Source: Inia geoffrensis (taxonomy: Eukaryota; Chordata; Mammalia; Artiodactyla; Iniidae). From it: a stretch of DNA of 64,000 bases. The notes under the pieces were generated by a model. That model did no database searches, was not told the origin of the DNA, and saw only the letters and a list, made by a program, of their open reading frames with translations. The stretch covers positions 119,242,315-119,306,314 of the forward strand of contig CM070900.1 of assembly GCA_036417435.1 (NCBI GenBank), read 5' to 3'. Shown piece after piece: positions 47,106 through 59,610 of the stretch (position 1 is the stretch's first letter; each line of letters starts with the position of its first letter). Position numbers and translations under genes: made by a program.

Positions 47106-47127
47106 AAAATACTGGTACTCTTTGAAT

Positions 47128-47784
47128 CTGTACCCCTGTGTTCATAACAGCATTATTTACAATAGCCAAGACATGGAAATAACTAAAGCGTCTTTCCATG
47201 GATGAATGGATTACGAAGTTGTAGTGTATATATACAATGGAATATTACTCAGCCATAAAAAAGAGAGAATCCTGCTATTAACAACCACATGGATAGACCA
47301 TGAGGGCATTATGCTAGTGAAATAAGTCAGACAGAGAAAAGCAATTACTTTATGATCTCACTTATATGTGGAACCTTAAAAAAAAAAAATTCTCATGGAA
47401 AAAGAGATCAGATTTGTGGTCACCAGAGGCAGGGGTTGTGGGGAGGAAGAATTAGAGAAAGGCAGTCAAAAGGTACAAATTTCCAATTACAAGATAAATA
47501 AGTACCAGGGATGCAATGTTCAGCATGATGACTCTATATAATGCTGCTGTGGGATATATAAAAAAGCTGTTCAGAGAGCAAATCCTAAGAGTTCTCATCA
47601 CGAGGGAAAAAAGTCTCTTTTTTCCCCCTATTTTGCTCTCTCTTTTTATATTATCTATATGAGATGATGTATGCCGCCTAAACTTTTTGCAGTAATCATT
47701 TCAAAATATATATGTCAATCCATTATTCTGAACACTTTAAACTTACACAGTGATATGTGTCAACTATACCTCAATAAAACTGGG
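47128..47784 (+). mobile_element. 5'-truncated L1 3' end
   Basis: About 660 bp from the ORF2 end ('atttacaatagccaagacat', 'caatggaatattactcagcc') through a 3' UTR to 'acctcaataaaactgggaaa'. A 22-bp target duplication, slightly diverged, flanks it: 'aaaatactggtactctttga' (from 47106) and 'aaaatactgttattctttaa' (from 47786). A classic 5'-truncated insertion. Confidence 0.93.
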
Positions 47785-47807
47785 AAAAATACTGTTATTC
47801 TTTAAAT

Positions 47808-48685
47808 ATAGTAACATCAAATATTTCTGAAGTTTGACTTTTATTTATATTTTTAAAATTCGGATTTAATACTTTTCAGAAAGTGTTTTTGTTTAGCGAA
47901 AAATTTGAGGAAGTCTAATGATCAAATGGGAATGAGAGGATAATTCAAAGGCATATGAAACTGACAGAAAAAAGCAAAGAAAAATGTTTGTTTTCCAGAG
48001 AGAAGAGGCATCCTCTCTCCTGAAAACCAAACCTAATGCTTCCCTGTATCTAGATGGGTGGGCAACCACCCTCCAGAGAAGTGGAAAAGGAGCTACTACA
48101 AGGTGGTCTAGTGATTACACATGGTAACAGAGCCATTTATTTCTTTGCCCTCAGAAAGCAGAGTTCTGTGTGTGGGATGCCTCTTTCCAAGATGAAAGAG
48201 AAAACAGAAGAGAGGAGGAGAGGGGAGGGGTGGAAGGTGGAGAAGTATGGAGAAGAGGGAAATGGAGAGTAGGGGAGAGATTTCAAAAATCAATCCCAAA
48301 TTGTCTATACTAAGGATATTGTTCTTAGCTCAGATCTCTAGTGATTTTATTTCTTAGCCCTGCCATGGAAACGTGAGCCAGAATAAGTCTAGTATGCCAA
48401 TTCTAACCACTTATATCTTTATCAATAGATCAACATCTGGTATTTGAACATCTTTAATAAAACAACATCTACACATTTCAAGGAGGTACAGCAAAACAAA
48501 TAGGATTTTTCCCCTGATAGCACTGATTTTCTTATATCATCCCTTTATTTCCAAATGTAAAGGGCTCTATTACTGCAATGAGAGAAGACATTCTAAATTT
48601 CAAGAGTTAATTTGGGATTAAGCTGCTTCTCACATGAAAATCTCTATGAAGCATGCTCTAGTGTGAGCAGCAGCCAGGAATCTTT
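47808..48685. other. unique stretch with a purine-rich patch
   Basis: 48185-48290 is GA-rich and produces a 72-codon low-complexity frame that I do not regard as coding. No other feature seen. Confidence 0.45.
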
Positions 48686-48689
48686 CATT

Positions 48690-48900
48690 TATTTATTCAC
48701 TTATGTACTCTTGCATTAATTCATTTGGCAAATATTTATTAAGTGGCAGCTACATTGCAAATACTGTTCTGGTTTTTGGAGACACAGTGTTAAATAAAAC
48801 ACTAAGTTATTTGGTTTTTTGTAGCTTAGATTCTATTAGTGGAAGACAGTAAATAAAAAAGAACTATCAGAGAGTGTAAGTGCCATTAAAGAAAACCAGT
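48690..48900 (-). repeat. L2 3' end (probable)
   Basis: 'ttggcaaatatttattaagt', 'gcaaatactgttctggtttt' and 'tagcttagattctattagtg' followed by 'cagtaaataa' match the antisense L2 terminus in order. Confidence 0.6.
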
Positions 48901-49884
48901 ATGCTAAGTAGAATGTGACAGGGTTGCTTTTAATAGGATTGCTAGTGAGGGCTTACTGTTATAACAAGAAGTGTTGCTACAAATTTCAAAAGTAGTACAT
49001 TTCTCTGTTAACAATTATCCTTAAAAACTATTGTAATTCCAACATCAATATTTTATGGATCTTATTACATTTTATTTAAAATGTTAATTATTCTAAGTGA
49101 TTCTAAGTATTCCAGTTAATAAACAAGGCATTAAAATACATAGCACACTTGGAAAAAAAGATATCAGGGGTAATTACAACATTAAAATGAGTGATAATGT
49201 TTTACTGGCTCATTATTGATAATACTGTTAGTTCAGAACTAAAACTAAGTTGAAAAGTGAAGAAATAAAGCAATGGATTGATTCAATACTACAAACGTAT
49301 TAATGATTGAGTCTCCTTTTAAAAAATTATTTAATTATGCAGCAATTTTATTTAACTGATTATACCTTTTAGACCAAAATATGAAAGTGACTATGCATAT
49401 AGACAAATCCAGACAAATACTTGCTTCAATAAGCATCATACTTGACCTGAAAAAATGCTAAAGTTGTGAATTCACCATTGTTAGTGGGATAGTATTAACT
49501 ACAACTCCTGAATATTTCACTTTATTTAAGTTACGTATTTATTTAAACTATTCAAATATTTTGTTCTATTTTTAGTTATGAATGAGTAAAGGAAGTGAAC
49601 CAATAATTTTCTTTGTGTCCAAGTCATAACATATAAAAATATTTCAAGGGGACTTGCTGGTGGAAAATCGTATCTTTATTTGCAAAATTTTAAAAAGTGA
49701 AGAACTTAAGGAAATTGGTTAAAAATGTCATGCCGTAATTACATTAATAGAGTTTGAAACAAAGTTATAATGTGAACAATAAGCACATTACTTCAAAATT
49801 TGCAAATATTTCCACATTTTAAAATGGATTTTACATGATGGTAATTTAAAAAAAACAATTACTTTTTTTTTTCAAAACAAACAA
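48901..49884. other. AT-rich unique stretch
   Basis: No gene or recognised repeat. Confidence 0.45.
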
Positions 49885-50640
49885 CTTTTTATTGAAGTAT
49901 AGTTGATTTACAATGTTGTATTAGTTTCAGTTGTACTTTCTTAGATTTTTTTATTGTGGCAAAAGACGTAAATTTTACCATCTTAACTGTTTCTAAGTTC
50001 AGTAGTGTTAGGTAAATTTACATTGTTATGGAATAGAGCTCCAGAACTTTTACATCTTGAGTCAAAGTCTGTATCCATTGAACATCAGCTCACCATTCCT
50101 CTCTCGTCCCCAATGCCCCCACCCCAGCCCCTGGCAACCACCATTCTACTTTCTATTTCTAAGAATTTGTTTAAGATACCACATATAAGTGGAATCATAC
50201 AGTATTTATCTTTTCATGGCTGGCTTATTTCACTTAGCCTAATGTCCTCAAGATTCACCCAAGTTGTGGCACATGTCCAACTTTCTTTTCTGAGGCTGAA
50301 TAATATTCTTTTGTATTTTTATACCATATTTTTTTTATCCATTCATGTGTTGATGGGCATCTGGGTTACTTCCGCCTCTCAGCTATTGTGAATAATACTA
50401 TGAACATATAGCAATAAACATACAAACAACATTTGTTTGAGTCCCTGCTTTCGATTCTTTTGGATATATATCTAGAAGTGGGATTGATAGATCATATGGT
50501 CATCTATTTTTAATTTTTTGAGGAACCTCCATATGTTTTGCCATAACAGTAAGACTATTTTACAATCCTACTAACAGTGCACAAAGTGTTCTAATTTCTC
50601 TACATCTTTGCCAACACTTGCTATTTACATTTTTGTTTTT
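49885..50640 (-). repeat. L1 3' UTR and ORF2 3' end fragments
   Basis: 49885-49935 ('gaagtatagttgatttacaa') is an antisense cetartiodactyl L1 3' UTR piece. 49950-50640 is an older L1M 3' UTR plus ORF2 end, antisense ('ctggcaaccaccattctact', 'tataagtggaatcatacagt', 'ttgccaacacttgctattt'). The 128-codon plus-strand frame at 50005-50391 lies on the non-coding strand of this L1 and is spurious. Confidence 0.82.
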
Positions 50641-53096
50641 ATATCAATAATCTCATAATTTCTCCAATTATTTTAGTGTAATATTTTTATATGCCGTCAA
50701 ATTGTTCTGTATTTTTCTAATGTTGACTTTTCCATTTGTCTAGAAAAGACACTGTAGAATGTTATAATCCACAGGAGAAATGGAGTACATAATTTGCTCA
50801 TGACAGAACAGAAATTAATTCATGATAGAATCTAAAAATGCTAATTCTAGAATGGCTCTGTGTTATATCACAATCCAGTGTGATACTTTGAGAATACAGC
50901 ATTGTGAAGGCACCCTGACAAAACTGGGTGTGGGTGATGGGGTGAGGATCAGTTTCAAAACCTTAACACTTGGGAAAAACCTCCATGAGGATACTGAACA
51001 TAAGCTCGCCTTGACTGTTAATACCTTTGAGTGCTAGTGGATTTACTGACTTCATGTTTTGGGTCATGAGTCTCTTTCCTGTTTCAATAATCTTTAACAA
51101 TTCAGGGGTTCAATTTTAATTTAACACACCAGTTCTCAGTTTCCACAGCCTACTTTAGACGGTTGGTAACAGACATGTCCTGTTGCTTCCTAAATGCCAG
51201 GGAGTTATACACAGCCATTTCTGTCTTGAGAGTATCTGTTATATGGCCCCAAACCATTATTCCATGACAAAATGTATACTTTTAAAATTTATGCTTATAT
51301 AGAGAACCCAGTTCATAGATGCTGAATGCAGATTTGTTAAATATACATTTAAGTTTCTAGTGTGATGTCTCATAAATAGTATTCTGTGGACAAAATACTC
51401 AAAAGGAATGGAATATGGGGACTCTTTTAGGGTGAACAGATATATTTGCATCAATTATAATCATTTAAAAATTAAGTATCTTTATTAGCAAGTTTAATCA
51501 AGAAAGTAAAGATTAATAGATTTACCTGATAAATTTCATTTAGAGACACAAAGAGAAAAATCACTACCCTTTATGTATTTTTTGATTAAGAGATGCATTT
51601 ATTTTACACATGCTATATATTTATTTACATAAGATTCCTTCTGTATCTCCTTAGGCATATTTAGAGAGAAAATATACAGATGTATTATAAATAGTGCTTT
51701 TTTCAAAGAAGATATGTTTTTAAGTTGAAAAGTTCAGCTTTCAGTAAAATTTCTATATATTATATTTAGAAGGTTTATGAAAACAGAGGAAGTATTGGTA
51801 CAGAAGAGACATTTATCTTCCAGTATGTTTGGAGAGATGGTAAAGACATAAACGTACAAATTATACTGTAGTTATATATACAAAGGAATAGCTATTCACA
51901 GTTAGAGTAATTTCCCAAATAAGCCAAACAGAATACCTGATGTTGAGGAACAATGTGTTTTTGAAAAATTGTACTTAATCTTGCTGTCAGTTTTATTCAT
52001 TGATAAAATGCATTGCCTTACCAATAGCTGTAGGGATGTGACTGGGCTTTTTAAAAAAAAATATGTTGCAAAAAACCTGTCTTTTCCAAACTGCTAAATC
52101 AGAAATGTTTTGTTTGTCTAAAACAAGCACTAAGCAATGGAAATAACACCAGAGCAATAAAAAAAATGGAGTTATGTTTTTATTAATAGCTATGTTATTT
52201 TTCCTATAACCTGCTTAAATAAGAAACAGGTTATTTAATTTCTTTTGGACCTCAATTTGTGCATCTTTTATGAATACTGTTGTATTTCTATTCTAACCTT
52301 CTCTAGTCATGAGACACATATTCACCATTTTCATCATTTGTTTCTAAGGAAATATATTTGTTCAAATATTTCTTCATCTTTTCTTAAACTGTTATTGGTA
52401 ATTTTCAACATCCACTAAGTGGACCACACTATACCATAGTCTGCACTGGGAAATCAATCACTGGGTCTGGCTCTAAAAGACTGCATTTGTGAGGTAGGGT
52501 TTTTCTCTGACCTGAGGTATGCTTATCTTTAGACACACTGTTGCATTTAAATCCCTGGCAGCTTGGCTAGCTTTAACCTATTACTCTGTCTTGATGTGTG
52601 ACCTTTAGCTCACTATGACTTTGAATTAGTACTCTATGGACTCCTAACTTCTGGGGACTCCCTGGATTCGGAATGCCTCCTCAAATTGCTGTACTGTTTC
52701 ATTCATTTCCTGCCTTGGTTTATTTCATTATCTTGTTATATGCCATGTTATGGAACAGAAGTAAATCTATTGTGTTTGGTTTGTGTGACTATTAGGCCTA
52801 TATAAGACAAGGGTCATGTAAATTTCCTGTTTGACACTCTTTTTGGAGTTATCAATAGAAAATAGAACAAGTTGGATATTTGGCCTATGCATAGGTGAGG
52901 TATACAGAAACATCTTGACACCACTTAGAAAAAAAAAAAAAAGAAAAGAATTCTTCTAATTGGCTACCTTTGGTTTTGGAGGAACAGTTCCTCAAATGAC
53001 CAAAGTAAATGGTCACTTGTAATGGTCACTTTTCTCACTATAGTTGAATTGATCTCATCATCAAGCTTATTTTATGTTTGAACTAAAGTGCTAGAG
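50641..53096. other. long unique stretch
   Basis: No gene found. 50790-51250 and 52430-52820 are of higher complexity and could hold old repeats or conserved non-coding DNA; I cannot decide by eye. Open frames are under 72 codons. An A run is at about 52929-52941. Confidence 0.4.
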
Positions 53097-53278
53097 TCTA
53101 GAAGTTCTTAACTGGGGCGATTTTGCAAACTATAGGGCATTTATGGTTGTCATAACTGGGGTATAACTGTTTGCACCTATGGGTAGAATGTTACTAAATA
53201 TCCTGCAGTGCACAGAACAGTCCTCACAGCACAGAATTATCCAGCCCAAAATGTCAGTAGTGCTGAGGTAAAGAAAAT
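53097..53278 (+). mobile_element. MER20 (hAT-Charlie) relic
   Basis: 'agttcttaactggggcgatt', 'tttatggttgtcataactgg', 'ttactaaatatcctgcagtg' and 'agaattatccagcccaaaat' match MER20 in order through most of its length. Ends are eroded and no target duplication is clear. Non-coding. Confidence 0.85.
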
Positions 53279-53738
53279 TGATTAAGATTGATTGATTAAG
53301 GACTTACATCTTAGTTCCAAAAGTAGAACCAAGAACATATAGTTTTTTTCTAAATATGTGGGACTTTATATAGAGAACACAATCTAACTGAGGTATGTGT
53401 AAAACAAAATCCAGATTTAGCATTGGATCCTGTCCTTGGAAGACCCATAAAGGATAAGGAAAAAAGTAAGAAGGAAAAAATAGTAATTTTTTCACTATTC
53501 TTGTCAGGTTGGATAATAAGCTGACATCAATGAAAAGGACTAGAGTTTTCTAGAAGCCTCTGTGTCTCCTTGGAAACAAGTCCTTCATTTTCCTATCTGG
53601 GAAGATCACTACCTCCATCTCAGCAGTAACAAAAACAGCTACTAGAAAACTATTTTTTATTGATGCAAGTTGCCTTGGGAAGACAGACATCAGGCTTTCC
53701 CTAATATTTATGAGCCCACTGTGTGCTGCTTTTCTGGG
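53279..53738. other. unique stretch
   Basis: No gene or recognised repeat. 'gattaagattgattgattaa' at about 53280-53300 is a short GATT slippage tract. Confidence 0.4.
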
Positions 53739-53990
53739 GCAGGATGGTGTAGTCTTTTTAGCTCAGGGCCACTCTGTGTTCAAATCACAGCTCAGTCACT
53801 GTCTAGCTATGTGAACTTATGCAAGCTCCATAAGAGCTCTGTGCCTCAGTTTCCTCACCTATAAAATGAGACTAATGATATTACCATTTTCTTAGGCTTT
53901 ATGAAAGTAAATGTATGGAAACATAGAAAGTGCATAGAACAGTACCTTGCACATAGTAAGCATTGGATAAAGTTTGCCTACTATTGTTTT
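53739..53990 (+). repeat. MIR SINE
   Basis: A nearly complete copy: 'atggtgtagtctttttagct', 'ctgtctagctatgtgaactt', 'gtgcctcagtttcctcacct' and 'cagtaccttgcacatagtaa' in order. Confidence 0.93.
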
Positions 53991-54281
53991 AATCGACATT
54001 ATTATCATCATCATCAAGACTAGAAATTTCAGGAAGAGGCTGGTACCCAGGTCATTCTTTCACAATGCAGAGCTAAAATAAATGACATTCTTAAACTTGG
54101 ACTATGGCATTAACTCCTAAATTCAAACTACTGTATTGTAATTAAACTGGCAATCAACTATTTAAGGCACACAGGCTTCAATTAACTTAAGGGATACCAA
54201 TCCTGAGTTGAGGATTGTCTAATACAGCTGCGTGAGTTACGTTTTGCCTATTAAGATTTCTCAGTTAAGAATCAGCTTTTA

Positions 54282-54477
54282 GGGCTTCCCTGGTGGCGCA
54301 TTGGTTGGGAGTCCACCTGCCGATGCAGGGGACACGGGTTCGTGCCCCGGTCCGGGAAGATCCCACATGCCACGGAGCGGCTGGGCCCGTGAGCCATGGC
54401 CGCTGAGCCTGCGCGTCCGGAGCCTGTGCTCCGCAACGGGTGAGGCCACAACAGTGAGAGGCCCGCGTAAAAAAAAA
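54282..54477 (+). mobile_element. CHR-2-type SINE, copy 8
   Basis: One of the best-preserved copies here: 'gggcttccctggtggcgca', 'gacacgggttcgtgccccgg', intact CpG body and a short A tail (about 9). The target duplication is imperfect: 'aatcagctttta' (about 54270-54281) against 'aatcacatttta' (about 54476-54487). Confidence 0.96.
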
Positions 54478-54487
54478 TCACATTTTA

Positions 54488-55424
54488 TACATTTTTGTTT
54501 ACCCCTAAAGAAAGCATTACTATCTTATTTTGTAGTCACTGAAGCTGTTTGAAGGTTTTAATAAGTGTTTAGAATCAAACACCTAACGGTATGTGTTCTC
54601 TTGATTCCAAATCAAGGGCTCTTCTACCACCCAGTGGAAACATTTTGAGGGAACCAAGAACCACAATAAGAGAATTTTTGTCAACACCAAACTGCAGAAT
54701 TAGAACTGGCGCTATACATAAAATAAATCTAGTTCATTTTGACCAAAAATTAACTCCAACAACCTGTTACAATAAAAGAAAATTAACTATTTTCAAATAT
54801 GTTAAAATTTTAAGTGTACAAAAATAATTTTTCTACACCAGAGATTTCATCATCTAGAATCCTTTATCCTTGATAATAGAACCTTGATTTTACTCATAGT
54901 GGCAATGTACCCAAATTTTAAAATAAAATTTTTTCAGCTTCCTTAGCAGCTACTATTGGTCCATGAGCCATAAGTGGAAATTGTTAGGTGGAGGTTGAGC
55001 AAATCTCTTTGAAGAGTGCTGATTCAATTGAGAAGAAAATACTGTCATGATTGCTCTGTTTGTATCCTTCCTCCCTTTCCTGTCTAGAAGGTGGACATGC
55101 TGGCTGAAGTAACAGCAGTCATATAGGACCACTAGGAAGCCTTGAGTATGGAAATAAAACACTAAGGATTGTGATCCAAGAAGAAAGGGAGACCTAAATT
55201 CAAGATTAGCATAAAGCTACTATACCAGTTCCCAACAATTTGTCTCCAAACTTCCTTTACATGAGAGAAACATGTGACTCTAGGATAAACCAAACCCTAA
55301 AGGATACTGTTGGCCAAATCACTGATGACTTATGTCAATCAAAAGAATAAAGTCAGAATTTGTACATTGTGTGCACAATGGAAAAAGGAAAGCGGCCAGT
55401 ATATCTATCAAATGATATGAATTA
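54488..55424. other. unassigned stretch with an old repeat-like part
   Basis: 54935-55170 ('ttcagcttccttagcagcta', then 'gaaggtggacatgctggctg') resembles a common ancient mammalian repeat that I cannot name. The remainder is unique. No gene. Confidence 0.35.
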
Positions 55425-55580
55425 TATAATTTAATCTTCAAAATAAACCCTGTAAATTCTATTATCTCCAGATTACAGATGAGAATATTATGGCTTAGTG
55501 GGATGACCTGGCACACAGACAATAAAGGTCAGAGCTAGATTTTAATCCTAGATGTCCTAACATCAAATCTATTTCCCTTA
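55425..55580 (-). repeat. MIR SINE fragment
   Basis: 'taatcttcaaaataaaccct', 'ccagattacagatgagaata' and 'aggtcagagctagattttaa' are in reverse-complement MIR order. Confidence 0.75.
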
Positions 55581-57234
55581 AGGTAAAGTGACTTTAATTT
55601 GGGGCCTTATAAAGGAAAGAGATTTGAGATGAGTAAAATGTTAACAAGGCCAACCAAAAGAGCAAGCCTTTTAAAAAAAATTGTGTACACTTAAAACATG
55701 CCTGCTAGAAATGTCTGTTAAATAGATTTGATGTACATGTGTATTATAGTTTAAAACTGATATGAAACTTCCATAAATTAAACTTTTGCTCACTTAAGGA
55801 TGAATAGTGAGAAGTCTATAGAGTCTGTGAAATGAAATGCAGTGTCTGCTAAACTGCTCCCACTATATTCTTATGCAGAATGTACTGTATAAGTAACGAT
55901 AAGGGTTACTGTGAGTATATATCCAAGACTCTCAAATTTTGTGTTCTTATTCAACTGGGTTGATACAAATGACGATAGGGAATGATGTATTTGTAATGGA
56001 GTCTGTCTCTAGGGAAGATGACAACTCCCATAACCTAACATAAGACTTTGCAAAAGCAAAAATATTCCCTGGCCTAAAAGGAAATTTATTTACTTGTATG
56101 AATATACCTTCTTCTTCTGTGGGCATTTATTATGACTGGGAAGATACAATTTCTAGCATACACAAATCTTGGTTTTTCTGGATACCAACCCTGTTAACAA
56201 GGAGACAGGGCATTCAGTGACATCAGCTTTATTTTTCAGAGCTCTGGGAAGGCTAAACTTGGTCATGTTTGTGAACCCAAGGCAGGGGTAGATGGCTGGC
56301 CTGAGTCTAGGCCTTCACCTCAAGTATTATTTTTAAGTGAGTGTTAATAAGGGAAATTGGAAAATCACTATATTAAATAGATGGTTGTAATTTATTTGAC
56401 TTAGGGACCTCTAGAGTTACTGAAGACACTAATGACCATGCATTTCTCAAGAACATGTGGCTTTTAAAAGTTTAGTGATCTCTATTAGCACCTCAGAACA
56501 TTCAACACTTCCACGTAGTAATCACAATAACAATAACTAAATAGAGGATAATAATTAAGACATATATTCTTCTTTAAGATGAGAAAATATTATTACTCCA
56601 AACGGAACTTTACATGGGACCCTAATTTGCTATTTATATTTCTAGACGTATATGTACATTGGTCTCCATTAAAACAATTTTTTACACACACAGACACATA
56701 TTTACACTTAGGCATTCTTGCACACAGTGACATAACCTGTCACATGTTGTCACTACAGTCCTTTTTTGTATTTGATTTGGGAATATGGTAAGAAACATTG
56801 GACACTAGGCGTTTAAAAGATGTCATAAACAAGTTTTAGGAACAATAAATGAAAATAGAGAACACTTTGACCAGAATTCTCATAAACAGTCAGGCATCAA
56901 AGCTCTTCCCTATTTACAAAGTTTCTTCTTTAGGTAGGAAATAAATCATATAAAGTTAATTGTGACTTTTGTTGAAATAAGCAGCACAAAATCTTCTCAT
57001 TACTTGGCAGGCTGACTTACTAAATAGGTACTATGATTGTGGGTAAAAACTTATGCAATATGTATATAAAAAGCAAAACAGGAAGAAGATACAAGGTGTT
57101 TATAGTAATTCGACCATATGTTTTTGTAGCTTATTAGACTTTTCAACTACTGTGTTTTTAAGTATGGTGATGCAAAGAAAATATTACTATCACTTATGAT
57201 CCTGTATATAACTATAGTGGAAGAAAAGGGATTA
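55581..57234. other. unique stretch
   Basis: No gene, RNA or recognised repeat. Confidence 0.45.
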
Positions 57235-57400
57235 TTTTATTTCCTCATCAGTTATTTTATTTAATATGTATTTGAGTGCCTACTTTAATTCTCCATGGGA
57301 TACTTGGATCTTATTCTAAGGATTTAACATTTAGTGGAGGTGACAACCTATGAAAGGGGGGAAACTAAGCAACAGTACAACATTTAATAAAATCTTAACA
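57235..57400 (-). repeat. L2 fragment (probable)
   Basis: 'taatatgtatttgagtgcct', 'cttggatcttattctaagga' and 'tttagtggaggtgacaacc' suggest an eroded antisense L2 3' end. Confidence 0.45.
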
Positions 57401-58492
57401 AAAATGTTTACAAGACAGCGTATGATCACAGAATGAATATCAAAAAATTGCATATTCAGAATTATGGAAATTTAGAGGTCATTTTTGACTGCAGTTATAG
57501 AACCAGGCTGGTGTTCCATGCAGGAACTAAACAGAGTTCTTACAATTTGCTAATGAAGTTAGAAATATGATAAGTATAACTATAAGTGAAACAAATGAAG
57601 ATTAGAAGGGACATTTAGACAGTACATGGTTAGAACTGAGAAACTGAGCTCCTCCAATCCAGACAATAATAGAACAAGGGATTTGTAAATAAGAAAAAAA
57701 ATCATGAATACATGCCACACTGAAAATAAAAGTTCCATCTAAATGTCAGAATCTTTAAGAAATCTGACTTTTATATGGTTTCAGTGTGATAACATTGAAA
57801 ACAGAAGATATTTTCCCATCATTTTTAGTTCCCAGGAAAAAAAAATCATAAATATTTTTTAATATAGATCCTGTCTGAGAGTGAAAAGGGCTGAAAACAA
57901 TAGATGTGGAACAGTTCAGCTTAAGAGCAAAGAAGAAGTCTCTGATACATATTTGGAAAATGAGGCTATAATTTCTGGTAAAATATAGGAATAAAATATT
58001 CAGAGAAACCTCTCCAGTATAGCCCATTTAAGAGTGCTATAAAAATATTTATAGAATACATTTTAATGTATGGCTGCCCTGGGGGAAAGGGGAAGCAAAG
58101 GTATTCCTTGGAGATGAAAAGCTTCAAATGAATAATGTATGTACTTTCACACACATACATATACATAGATATATATTGACAAGAAGGATAAGATCTCTGG
58201 ATCAGAGAACAAGTCTTTATTTGCTCATGTAGTATCTTAGCCATGCTGATTCCTCACACCTCAATTCCCCAAGGGGTGACATGGTGAAGGCTAAATGTAC
58301 CTGCATGTGCCGCAGGATCTGCACCACAGGAGAGGAGCTCCACAATGGTTATACTCAGAGCTTCTATAGCATGACTGGTACATCTTCCCCTCTTCTCCTC
58401 TGAGATAGTTAGAGATCTTTATTTACTAATGTAAGCAAATGCTCTCTGCTATTGATGAGTAACTGTTCTTGGCATCCCCTTCTGTTTTCAAA
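57401..58492. other. unique stretch
   Basis: No gene or recognised repeat. Minus-strand frames of 90-92 codons (57755-58027, 57966-58244) have no recognisable features. Confidence 0.4.
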
Positions 58493-58558
58493 ATGAGAGC
58501 ATTAGCTGTGTTTAATAGTTTTCTGTTCATCCTCGTATGTTGGATATGTGGAGGACAG
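58493..58558 (+). other. candidate signal-peptide first exon (speculative)
   Basis: An ATG with A at -3 opens 22 codons encoding a signal-peptide-like sequence: M-R start, hydrophobic core F-N-S-F-L-F-I-L-V-C-W-I-C, then G-G-Q. It ends exactly at a good splice donor, CAG|gtaact (58559). This is the layout of a first coding exon of a small secreted protein. Against it, I see no matching downstream exon in the remaining 5.4 kb and recognise no family, and a 22-codon pattern can occur by chance. Unspliced, the frame runs on to 58666. Confidence 0.2.
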
Positions 58559-58759
58559 GTAACTTGTCTTTCACTTCATATACGTCTGGAACAAAAGGAG
58601 TCTCATTTGGCCCTGATTTTAAGTCAAAAGAAACTGAACCTTGAGCTTACCATCATGACAGAATAAGAATTTGGGGAGTCTTGTTATGTTACTAAGTGTA
58701 TTTTCTATGCATGAAGGACATGAATATATATTTATAAGAGGATGGGGTGCAATAGATTT

Positions 58760-59185
58760 TATTATTGTTTAATAATTTCTCTCTTCTTATACCCTACAAT
58801 TATGTAAGGAAAATACTTTTTTCCAGTGATATTAGAGTTGGCATGTTACTTGCTCTGGCCAACAGGATGTCAGTGTTTGCTCTGACCAATAGGATGTCAC
58901 TGTGAACTGAGCTTGATATGTGTTTGCAAAGTTGGGTATGGACTTCAGCTTTTGCCAAAAAAGAATATATCCTAGCAGCCCATTGGCTTTAGAAGAATGA
59001 GAAATATATGGAGCAGCCTGAAACTTTTCTTACAACTAGGAATAAAGCTAAACTGAGTACAACCTAGAATATCCAAATATTACCTAACTGAGGAATGAGC
59101 AAAAAAAAAAAAAAAAAGGTTATTGGTCCATGTCATTGAGTTTTGTCATGCAACACTATGTCAATAAAACTGACTGATATAGTAT
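58760..59185 (+). repeat. ancient interspersed repeat, family not assigned
   Basis: 'ttgctctggccaacaggatg', repeated in variant form as 'tgctctgaccaataggatgt', and an end 'atgtcaataaaactgactga' recall a common ancient mammalian repeat whose name I cannot supply with confidence. A 17-18 base A run interrupts it at about 59101-59118. Confidence 0.45.
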
Positions 59186-59189
59186 GAAG

Positions 59190-59610
59190 GCCTCAGATTA
59201 CAACATTCTCCAGCATACCACATTGGTGCACTATATTGGTGACATCATATTAATCAAACCTAATGAACAGAGATATATGCTTATCAGAGGATGAGAGATA
59301 AGTGTATAGATATTCAGAAACCAATGACATTGGTTAAATTGGTAAGAGTCCAATGATCTGGAAAATGCCAAGATATTCATTCTAAAGTAAAGAACAAATT
59401 ATTGCACTTTGGAACCTCTTCCATTAAGAAAACTGCAGATATTTTGCAGGTCTTTTTGTATTTTGGAAGGAGAATATACAGCAATTAAAAGTACTAATAT
59501 ACCTATTTAACAGCTTAGTTAAAGGTACAAATTTTAAGGGCAGCCCTGGCAAATAAAGTCTCTGAGGCTATGTGTAATAGATCCAATGGAGCTAGAACAC
59601 CATTCAAAAC
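59190..59610 (+). pseudogene. ERV-L-like pol (reverse transcriptase) relic
   Basis: The plus strand encodes L-V-H-Y-I-G-D-I-I-L-I at about 59223-59255, the reverse-transcriptase catalytic box of an ERV-L type pol with the first aspartate position changed to Gly. Downstream pieces follow the ERV-L order: a connection-region segment (about 59310-59480) and 'agatccaatggagctagaa' near 59580. Several stops and indels interrupt it. Neither LTR nor gag was recognised nearby. It is an inactive, very old fragment; sequence beyond 59610 could hold more of it but I cannot support that. Confidence 0.65.

Noticed and set aside
48054..48272. 72-codon charged frame
   Set aside because: Its second half is a GA-rich low-complexity tract (Lys/Glu/Arg/Gly runs), with no conserved motif or gene context.
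50005..50391. 128-codon plus-strand open frame
   Set aside because: It lies on the antisense strand of an L1 3' end and ORF2 fragment, so the frame is incidental.
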